This document shows, in pieces, positions 1-4,898 of a stretch of DNA of 6,619 nt (position 1 is the stretch's first letter; every line of letters starts with the position of its first letter). Under the pieces are notes generated by a model. It had not been told where the DNA came from. It worked only from the letters and a program-made list of their open reading frames with translations, and did no database searches. The DNA comes from Acidimicrobiia bacterium (GTDB taxonomy: Bacteria > Actinomycetota > Acidimicrobiia > Acidimicrobiales > Ilumatobacteraceae), in the NCBI GenBank assembly GCA_013815505.1, contig JACDGA010000105.1, forward strand, positions 1 through 6,619, given 5' to 3'. A program made the translations under genes and the position numbers.

Positions 1-69
1 CGCGGCGTGCGCGGCGGCGAGTCCTGCGGGCCCGGCGCCCAGCACGGCGACGTCGAACGGCGCGCTCAC
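1..69 (-). CDS. FAD/NAD(P)-binding oxidoreductase, N-terminus only (partial)
   Basis: The first 23 codons of a leftward gene that runs off the window edge. From the GTG at 69-67 it reads SAPFDVAVLGAGPAGLAAA and onward. The GxGxxG dinucleotide-binding loop (GAGPAGLAAA) after a short hydrophobic strand is the classic Rossmann start of FAD-dependent oxidoreductases and amine oxidases. The start is well fixed because no in-frame start lies upstream before hemB and the loop sits at the usual distance from the N-terminus. The GTG overlaps the TGA of a 36-codon ORF (GTGA), so translational coupling is likely. Being divergent from hemB, a tetrapyrrole role such as protoporphyrinogen oxidase-like is possible, but 23 residues cannot distinguish this from other flavoenzymes such as carotenoid desaturases or UDP-galactopyranose mutase-like proteins. 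Confidence 0.75.
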   Translation of the reverse strand, partial: MSAPFDVAVLGAGPAGLAAAHAA

Positions 70-176
70 CGGGCGGTCGAGACGTCGAGATCCGCTCTGG
101 GCGGGATCTCCTGCAGCAGCTGGTGCATCTGCGACATCGCCCGAGCCGTCATGGCGGCATCGTACCGTTCGGTCAT
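66..176 (-). CDS. 36-residue micro-ORF coupled to the FAD oxidoreductase
   Basis: An ATG at 176-174 opens a 36-codon frame ending in TGA at 68-66, which overlaps the GTG start of the oxidoreductase by four bases (GTGA). By hand count, G+C at codon positions 1/2/3 is 24/36, 17/36 and 31/36, the pattern of real coding sequence in high-GC actinobacteria. The peptide starts MTERYDAAMTARAMSQMHQL and continues with a short amphipathic stretch (LLQEI) and a polar tail. It has no signal peptide, membrane segment or cysteine. An internal ATG at 152-150 would give 28 residues. I do not recognise a family. It may be a leader peptide that sets translation of the flavoenzyme, a small subunit, or a chance frame; the overlap and codon bias favour coding. 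Confidence 0.5.
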   Translation of the reverse strand: MTERYDAAMTARAMSQMHQLLQEIPPRADLDVSTAR

Positions 177-185
177 AGGCGCTCG

Positions 186-195
186 GTCGTACGAT
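186..195. promoter_or_regulatory. Candidate bidirectional promoter with shared -10 elements
   Basis: The palindrome TCGTACGA at 187-194 supplies a -10-like TACGAT on the + strand (190-195), ending 8 bases before the hemB ATG at 204. On the - strand it supplies TACGAC (191-186), ending 9 bases before the micro-ORF ATG at 176. That spacing suits leaderless transcripts, which are common in actinobacteria, and neither start has a clear Shine-Dalgarno sequence. The -35 regions are poor. An inverted copy, ATCGTAC at 159-165 against GTACGAT at 189-195, could instead be part of a regulator site. The assignment rests on pattern and spacing only. Confidence 0.35.
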
Positions 196-203
196 TGGCC
201 CCG

Positions 204-1184
204 ATGACGTTCCCAGATCGGCGACCCCGGAGATTGCGCCGCACGCCGGCACTGCGCCAGCTCGTGGCCGAGACGCACGTGACCACGGACGATCTGATCG
301 CTCCGCTCTTCGTCCGCGAGGGCATCGACGAGCCGCAACCGATCGCGTCGCTGCCCGGTGTCGTCCAGCACACCCGTGAGAGCCTGCGCAAAGAGGTTGC
401 CGAGCTGGCAGGGCTCGGCGTCAGGGCCGTCGTGCTTTTCGGCGTCCCGGCGCACAAGGACGAGGTGGGGACGGGTGCCTTTGCCGAGGACGGCATCGTC
501 CAGGTCGCCCTTGCAGACCTGCGCCACGAGGTCGGCGACGACATGGTGCTCATCGCCGACCTGTGCGTCGACGAGTACATGTCGCACGGCCACTGCGGCG
601 TGCTCGACGAGCAGGGTCGCGTCGACAATGACGCGACGCTCGAGGTCTACGCTCGGGCCGCCGTCGCGCAAGCCAACGGCGGTGCGACGATCGTCGCGCC
701 GAGCGGGATGATGGACGGCCAGGTCGGGCACATCCGTTCGGCGCTCGACGCGGCGGGCCACACCGACATCGCGATCCTCGCCTATGCGGCGAAGTACGCG
801 AGTGCCCTCTACGGGCCGTTCCGTGACGCAGTCGACGTGCAGATCGCCGACGGCGGAGACCGTCGCGGTTATCAGCAGGATCCGCGCAATGCTCGCGAGG
901 CGCTGGTCGAGGTCGACGAGGACGTCGACCAGGGCGCCGACATCGTGATGGTCAAGCCGGCCGTCGCCTACCTCGATGTCATCGCCGATGTTCGAGCGCG
1001 CGTCGACGTACCGGTTGCCGCATACCACGTCAGCGGTGAGTACGCGATGTTGAAGGCGGCGGCCGCCAACGGATGGATCGACCACGATGCCGTCGCGCTC
1101 GAGCTGCTGACGTCGATCAAGCGGGCGGGCGCCGATCTCGTGCTCACGTACCTCGCTCGCTGGTTCGCCGAGCAGGCGCGATGA
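204..1184 (+). CDS. hemB: Porphobilinogen synthase (delta-aminolevulinic acid dehydratase)
   Basis: HemB (EC 4.2.1.24) condenses two 5-aminolevulinate molecules into porphobilinogen in the cytosol; the family usually forms an octamer. The 326-residue product has normal length. Visible motifs are the metal-site region DLCVDEYMSHGHCGV (from about residue 119), APSGMMDGQV, the first active-site lysine in YAAKYAS (K197), YGPFRDA, and the Schiff-base lysine in MVKPAVAYLD (K251). The lysines match E. coli K194/K246 closely. The metal site has C121, D123 and C131 where the fully zinc-type enzyme has three cysteines. The ATG at 204 was preferred over an in-frame ATG at 123 because the homologous region begins just after it (MTFPDRRPRRLRRTPALRQL) and the -10-like element fits. 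The TGA stop overlaps the ATG of a 35-codon ORF leading to hemL. Confidence 0.95.
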   Translation: MTFPDRRPRRLRRTPALRQLVAETHVTTDDLIAPLFVREGIDEPQPIASLPGVVQHTRESLRKEVAELAGLGVRAVVLFGVPAHKDEVGTGAFAEDGIVQVALADLRHEVGDDMVLIADLCVDEYMSHGHCGVLDEQGRVDNDATLEVYARAAVAQANGGATIVAPSGMMDGQVGHIRSALDAAGHTDIAILAYAAKYASALYGPFRDAVDVQIADGGDRRGYQQDPRNAREALVEVDEDVDQGADIVMVKPAVAYLDVIADVRARVDVPVAAYHVSGEYAMLKAAAANGWIDHDAVALELLTSIKRAGADLVLTYLARWFAEQAR

Positions 1185-1288
1185 GCGAGCGAAGCGAGCG
1201 AATCATCGGCAACGCGCGCAGCGCTCACAGGTGCACCATCATGTCGGCCTCCGGTGGCTGCCCTCACGGACGCATGGTGCACCAGTGA
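1181..1288 (+). CDS. 35-residue micro-ORF bridging hemB and hemL
   Basis: The ATG at 1181 overlaps the hemB stop (ATGA), and the TGA at 1286-1288 overlaps the GTG at 1285 that probably starts hemL (GTGA). The frame exactly fills the junction. By hand count, G+C at codon positions 1/2/3 is 19/35, 21/35 and 29/35, so third-position bias is coding-like in this frame and passes to the hemL frame at about 1285. The product begins MSERSERIIG and ends with a Cys/His-rich section containing HRC, GGCPHG and MVHQ. A Cys-Pro pair is the core of haem-regulatory motifs, but one CP dipeptide proves nothing. It may be a coupling peptide, a small regulator, or translated repeat sequence. No family recognised. 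Confidence 0.4.
   Translation: MSERSERIIGNARSAHRCTIMSASGGCPHGRMVHQ
1185..1202 (+). repeat. Perfect 9-bp tandem repeat, two units
   Basis: GCGAGCGAA occurs twice in direct tandem (1185-1193 and 1194-1202), immediately after the hemB stop, and encodes most of the Ser-Glu-Arg-Ser-Glu-Arg start of the micro-ORF. From memory, GAGCGA-rich strings like this recur at gene ends in some actinobacterial genomes, so it may belong to a dispersed extragenic repeat family. No second copy was seen in this window. Confidence 0.6.
1230..1283 (+). promoter_or_regulatory. Inverted repeat/hairpin abutting the hemL start
   Basis: GGTGCACCAT at 1230-1239 and ATGGTGCACC at 1274-1283 form a perfect 10-bp inverted repeat with a 34-base loop, ending one base before the GTG at 1285. 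Each arm contains the self-complementary octamer GGTGCACC, so the arms could equally be two operator half-sites or two separate palindromic sites 46 bases apart. There is no T-run, so a simple intrinsic terminator is unlikely. As RNA it could control ribosome access to hemL. The function is inferred; the symmetry is directly visible. Confidence 0.4.
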
Positions 1289-2685
1289 GCGTGATCCCCG
1301 ACACGGGTTCGCGTGCGATCCCGTTCTGCCGGGACGAGTGCGCCGCCGCCGGTTGCGTGCCCACTGTCTGCACGGGCGCGACATTCACGTCGAACGACGA
1401 GGTGTTCGAACGCAGCCAGCTCGTGATCCCCGGCGGCGTCAACTCGTCGATCCGCGCCTACCGCTCGGTCGGTGGCACACCGCGGGTCATCGCTCGTGCG
1501 GAGGGACCGTACGTGTGGGACGTCGAGGGCCGGCGCTACATCGACCTCGTGCAGAGTTACGGCGCCGTCATCCTCGGACACGCCCACCCGGCCGTGACCG
1601 CGGCGGTCAGCGCGGCAGCGGCCGACGGCACGTCGTTCGGCGCCCCGACCCCGCGGGAGATGAAGCTCGCCGAGGCCATCGTCGAGCGGGTGCGCGGCGT
1701 CGAGCGGGTGCGGCTGATGAACTCGGGCACCGAGGCGACGAGTGCGGCCGTGCGCCTCGCTCGCGGGTTCACGGGCCGTGACCGAATCGTCACGTTCGCC
1801 GGCAATTTCCACGGCGCGACGGACGCGCTGCTGGCGGCCGGCGGCAGTGGTGTGGCGACGCTCGGGCTGCCCGGCACCGCCGGCGTGCCGGCGAGCGCCG
1901 TGGCGCAGACGATGGTCGTGCCGTACAACCGGGTTCCGCGGCTCGACGACTCGGTCGCGGCGGTGATCGTCGAGCCCGTCGCCGCCAACATGGGCGTCGT
2001 CGTGCCGATGGCTGGGTTCCTGCAGGGTTTGCGCGACGAGTGCGATCGAGTCGGCGCGCTCCTCGTGTTCGACGAGGTGATCACCGGGTTCCGCCTCGAC
2101 GCCGGCGGTGCGCAGGCGAAGTTCGACATCGACGCCGACCTCACGACGTACGGCAAGGTCATCGGCGGTGGGCTGCCGGTCGGCGCGCTCGGCGGCCGCG
2201 CCGACATCATGGAGTCGCTCTCGCCGCTCGGACCCGTGTTCCACTCCGGGACGCTGTCGGGCAACCCGCTGACGACGGCGGCGGGTCTCGCAGTGCTCGA
2301 CCTGCTCGACGACGACCTCGTGATGGAGCTGTCGGCGCGTGCCCGACGAGTGGCCGCGCTGTTGCGTGACGCCTGCGCCGCTGCTGGCTTCCCGGCGCAG
2401 TTCCCCGTGGCAGGCACGCTCGTCGGCACGGTGTGCGGCCGGATGGCGCCCGTGTACGACTTCGACGACGCCCGCACCACCGACACGGTGGCCTACGCGC
2501 GCTTCTTCCACGCCATGCTCGACGCCGGCGTGATGATGGCACCGGGTGCCTACGAGGCGATGTTCGTCGGTCTCGGACACGACGACGACGTGCTCGATGC
2601 CATTGGCGTCGCCGCCCACTCGGCCGCGGTGGCAGCCTCGACCGCATCGGCGGCTGCCCCCGCCGGCGCGGGGTCCGAGAACTAG
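1285..2685 (+). CDS. hemL: Glutamate-1-semialdehyde 2,1-aminomutase
   Basis: HemL (EC 5.4.3.8) is a PLP enzyme of aminotransferase class III that converts glutamate-1-semialdehyde to 5-aminolevulinate, the substrate of the upstream HemB. Motifs include IPGGVNSSIRAYRSVGGTPR, ILGHAHPAV, MNSGTEATSAAVRLARGFTG, the PLP-stacking region NFHG (Phe where E. coli has Tyr), VIVEPVAANM, the PLP phosphate/ring Asp in FDEVITGFR, the Schiff-base lysine in TYGKVIGGGLPVG (K291 from this start) and GTLSGNPL. The tail is Ala/Ser-rich and poorly conserved. The start is uncertain. GTG 1285 gives 466 residues with a Cys-rich extension, while GTG 1357 gives 442 residues and puts the lysine at 267, close to E. coli K265. 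GTG 1285 was chosen for the GTGA overlap and because the coding bias begins there (third-position G+C 21/24 over 1285-1356, against 11/18 over 1231-1284). Confidence 0.93.
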   Translation: MSVIPDTGSRAIPFCRDECAAAGCVPTVCTGATFTSNDEVFERSQLVIPGGVNSSIRAYRSVGGTPRVIARAEGPYVWDVEGRRYIDLVQSYGAVILGHAHPAVTAAVSAAAADGTSFGAPTPREMKLAEAIVERVRGVERVRLMNSGTEATSAAVRLARGFTGRDRIVTFAGNFHGATDALLAAGGSGVATLGLPGTAGVPASAVAQTMVVPYNRVPRLDDSVAAVIVEPVAANMGVVVPMAGFLQGLRDECDRVGALLVFDEVITGFRLDAGGAQAKFDIDADLTTYGKVIGGGLPVGALGGRADIMESLSPLGPVFHSGTLSGNPLTTAAGLAVLDLLDDDLVMELSARARRVAALLRDACAAAGFPAQFPVAGTLVGTVCGRMAPVYDFDDARTTDTVAYARFFHAMLDAGVMMAPGAYEAMFVGLGHDDDVLDAIGVAAHSAAVAASTASAAAPAGAGSEN

Positions 2686-2696
2686 CGTCATCGGCG

Positions 2697-3281
2697 ATGC
2701 GGCAGTTCTTCGGTTGGCGATTCTGGGGGGCGTTGGCGGCGCTCGCCCTCATCGCGCTCGGCATCGTCGTGTACGCGAACGGCGGCGAGGAGGAAGCACC
2801 CGGCCGCGCCCAGGCACGCCGCGACCAGCTCCGCCTCATCGATCTCGCCAGCTTCGTCTACGCCATCGAGGACGACGGCTTCACGATGGTGGAGGGGTAC
2901 TCGCGCGGCTACCTCGACCTGATCCTCGACGGCGAGCGGACGATCCGCATCCCCCCGGGCACGCCGGGCGCCGTTCGCTGCGACGCGATGGATCAGGTCG
3001 GCGGGTGCGGCGTGGTCGCCGACCTGCTCGGTGACGCGGTCGTGTGGTTCACCATCGTGCCGCTCGGTCCGGGGCTGACGATCGAGCTGCCGCCCATCGT
3101 CGATCTGGAGGACGGGTACGCCCTGCTCGACAACGGCTGGAAGCTGCGATATGCCCCGGTCCTCGACCGCCGCTGCGGGCGCGAGACGGAGTCGTTCCAG
3201 GAGTTCCTGCGCGAGTTCGGTCCGCGCAGCACGACCATCGTCGATCCCGGCGAGAACCGGGTCACCGCCGTCGCCTGCTGA
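2697..3281 (+). CDS. Membrane-anchored protein of unknown function
   Basis: A 194-residue protein starting 11 bases after the hemL stop, so probably the last gene of the hem unit. The N-terminus (MRQFFGWRFWGALAALALIA onward) holds one hydrophobic segment at about residues 7-27. It has a positive start and an acidic stretch (GGEEEAPG) after it, which suggests an N-terminal anchor with the rest outside the membrane. The following domain of about 155 residues is mixed alpha/beta in character and has four cysteines (95, 104, 160 and the C-terminal residue 194) that could form two disulfides. The spaced C95/C104 pair lies in the run CDAMDQVGGC. The ATG at 2697 was chosen because frames starting further upstream lie inside hemL. 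No family or catalytic motif recognised. Its place after hemL may be only positional. Confidence 0.8.
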   Translation: MRQFFGWRFWGALAALALIALGIVVYANGGEEEAPGRAQARRDQLRLIDLASFVYAIEDDGFTMVEGYSRGYLDLILDGERTIRIPPGTPGAVRCDAMDQVGGCGVVADLLGDAVVWFTIVPLGPGLTIELPPIVDLEDGYALLDNGWKLRYAPVLDRRCGRETESFQEFLREFGPRSTTIVDPGENRVTAVAC

Positions 3282-3298
3282 GCGATCAGGTGGCGGCG
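3269..3298. terminator. Possible bidirectional terminator hairpin at convergent stops
   Basis: CGTCGCC (3269-3275) can pair with GGCGGCG (3292-3298) with one G-U pair. After a 2-base internal loop, CTGA (3278-3281) pairs with TCAG (3286-3289) around a GCGA loop, a GNRA-type tetraloop. The two opposing TGA stop codons form the inner stem. There is no T-run on either side and the - strand version has one mismatch. It is the only candidate ending signal between the convergent operons. Confidence 0.35.
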
Positions 3299-4158
3299 AG
3301 CAGGTCGTGCTCGGGCTCAGCGTCGACGACGCCGGCGACTCGGGCACGATGTGACCGCTCGGCGCGCGACAGGAAGCCGCCGAGGATGCGGTTGAACGTC
3401 CAGAAGTGCTCCACCATCAGGCCGTGTGCCGCACCCGAGACGACGACGAGCTCTGCCGTCGGCATCCGTTCCGCGAGCTCCTCGCTGTCGCCGCGCGGCG
3501 TGAGGATGTCCTGGTTGCCGACGATGACGATGGCGGGCACCGTGACGGTGCCGAGCGCGTCGGCGAGCGCGTCGTCCGCCGAGAGGATCGCCTCGACCTG
3601 GGCGGCGAACGCGTGCGGTGGCACGCCGAAGCCGAGCGGCCCGAGCCAGCCGAGCGCGGGCGAGAGGCGACGGAACGATCTCGGTCCGACGACCCATCTC
3701 GACGCCTCGCGAGTCATCCGTCGCATCCCGTCGGTCAGTGCGAAGTTCGCCCAGTCGCCGAGCAGCTCGCGGCGCCACTCGTGGTTCTTGCACGCCGTGC
3801 AGACGAGCGCCAGCGAGCGCACCCGCTCGGCGTGGAGGACGCCGATCACCTGAGTGATGACGCCACCCATCGAGGCGCCGACGACGTGGGCCTGCTCGAC
3901 CCCGCAGGCGTCGAGCACCTCGATGGCGTCGAGCGCCATGCGATCGATCGAGTACGGGCCTCGCGGCTTGTCGCTGCGTCCGGCGCCGCGATTGTCGAAG
4001 GCGATGACGCGATGGCTCGGGGCGAGTGCGATCCGTTGCAGCTGCCAGCCGTAGAGGTCGGCGCCGAGGCCCTGGATGAGCAACACGGGTGGGCCTGACT
4101 TCTTGCCGGTCACCTGGTAGTGGATCCGCACGCCGTCGCTCGTCGTGATGAACGGCAT
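3286..4158 (-). CDS. Alpha/beta-fold hydrolase
   Basis: A 290-residue hydrolase of the alpha/beta (Abhydrolase_1) superfamily, of normal length and without a signal peptide, so cytosolic. The start region reads MPFITTSDGVRIHYQ. Then come the oxyanion-hole region LLIQGLGADLYGW, DNRGAGRSD, the nucleophile elbow GASMGG (Ser96), the acid in GNQDILTP (Asp217) and the base in GAAHGLM (His245), so the catalytic triad is complete. A cap region lies at about 125-200. The substrate cannot be read from sequence; ester or lactone hydrolysis is likely, and neighbours suggest a lipid or acyl substrate. The ATG at 4158 was chosen because it overlaps the previous gene's stop (TGATG) and homology begins there. 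It is the last gene of a three-gene operon. An Arg/Asp-rich tail of about 25 residues follows the fold. Confidence 0.9.
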   Translation of the reverse strand: MPFITTSDGVRIHYQVTGKKSGPPVLLIQGLGADLYGWQLQRIALAPSHRVIAFDNRGAGRSDKPRGPYSIDRMALDAIEVLDACGVEQAHVVGASMGGVITQVIGVLHAERVRSLALVCTACKNHEWRRELLGDWANFALTDGMRRMTREASRWVVGPRSFRRLSPALGWLGPLGFGVPPHAFAAQVEAILSADDALADALGTVTVPAIVIVGNQDILTPRGDSEELAERMPTAELVVVSGAAHGLMVEHFWTFNRILGGFLSRAERSHRARVAGVVDAEPEHDLLAAT

Positions 4159-4898
4159 CAGTCGCCACCCATCCCCGTCTGGGGGAGCCAGTCGAGCAGC
4201 GGTGCCGAGCGCCATCCGCTCAGCTCCTCCATCAGCTGGAGGATGCGGCGGCGGACGGCGTCGGCGAGCTCCAGCTCGGCGAGGGGGCCGCGTCGTGAGC
4301 GTCCCGTGTTCACCTCGGTGCCGACCTCGACGCGCGCCGAGCGGCTCATCGGCGAGCTGAGCGCGGCGGCAGGGTGGACCCGGACGCGCTCCTGCACGGC
4401 GGCGGCGATGAGCCGGTGATCGACGCGCCCGACACGTTGCGGATGCAGCTCGCGACCCGTGCCCATGACGACGATCTCCTTCGCTGCGAGCGCGTTGGCG
4501 ACCTCGTCGGGGTGTTCCAGCAGGCCACCGAGCCGTCGCATCAGGGCGCCGACCGGCGCGGTGTCGGGTCGGCCGACGAACCGGACGGGACGACCGGTGT
4601 GCTCGCCCAGCGCGAGGGCACTGAACACCGGAGCGAGGGAGAAGAGCCGAGCGTTGACGACGACGAGCGCGCCGGCCCGTGCGGGGAGGCGTTCGGCGCC
4701 ACCGACGGCGACGTCCCAGCGCAGGCGGGCGACGGCACTGATGCGATCGACGAACGCGTCGTCTCGCCCCCAGCCGTCGACGTGGACGCCTGCTGCGGTG
4801 CGGGCGGGTCGTGGAACCGCAGTGGTGTCGTCTTCGACGTCGGCCGGTGCGGCGTCATTGCTGGTGCGCCGGAACGGCAGCACGATCGCGCTCATCAT
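4158..4898 (-). CDS. PlsC-like acyltransferase homologue, catalytically degenerate
   Basis: A 246-residue protein whose middle (about 55-225) follows the layout of lysophospholipid acyltransferases (PlsC family). It shows RLRWDVAVGGAERLPARAGA, a hydrophobic strand, RPVRFVGRPD, LMRRLGGLLEHPDEVANALA, then a strand and turn (EIVVMGTGRE). In active members the first block contains NHX4D. Here it reads VVNARLFSLAP, with Ala83 for the His and Leu88 for the Asp. The FPEGTR-type block is reduced to VMGTGR, without the Glu. The first 40 residues are polar and probably disordered. No membrane segment is seen. ATG 4898 overlaps the SDR stop (ATGA), with a second ATG directly after it, and its own stop overlaps the hydrolase start. 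Mycobacterial Rv0502, next to galE2 (Rv0501), is the closest parallel I recall. Probable role: a non-catalytic lipid-binding or regulatory partner, or an unusual acyltransferase. Confidence 0.7.
   Translation of the reverse strand: MMSAIVLPFRRTSNDAAPADVEDDTTAVPRPARTAAGVHVDGWGRDDAFVDRISAVARLRWDVAVGGAERLPARAGALVVVNARLFSLAPVFSALALGEHTGRPVRFVGRPDTAPVGALMRRLGGLLEHPDEVANALAAKEIVVMGTGRELHPQRVGRVDHRLIAAAVQERVRVHPAAALSSPMSRSARVEVGTEVNTGRSRRGPLAELELADAVRRRILQLMEELSGWRSAPLLDWLPQTGMGGD

Noticed and set aside
66..1085. A long open frame on the - strand across hemB
   Set aside because: It mirrors hemB codons and its protein is low-complexity Arg/Asp/Val sequence. Only its last 36 codons, outside hemB, have support of their own.
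1264..1275. Cys-Pro dipeptide in the micro-ORF as a haem-regulatory motif
   Set aside because: A single CP pair occurs easily by chance. Mentioned as a possibility only, not called as a site.
1231..1284. GTG 1231 as the hemL start
   Set aside because: It would add 18 residues over the 1285 start. Third-position G+C in this stretch is only 11/18, lower than position 1 (15/18), so it does not look translated in this frame.
1264..2691. A long open frame on the - strand across hemL
   Set aside because: HemL motifs are unambiguous on the + strand. The opposite frame is His/Arg-rich and typical of antisense frames in GC-rich DNA.
2433..2696. Upstream extension of the membrane protein into hemL
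   Set aside because: The extension overlaps the hemL coding region, and its translation is an Arg-rich shadow. The hydrophobic anchor begins right after ATG 2697.
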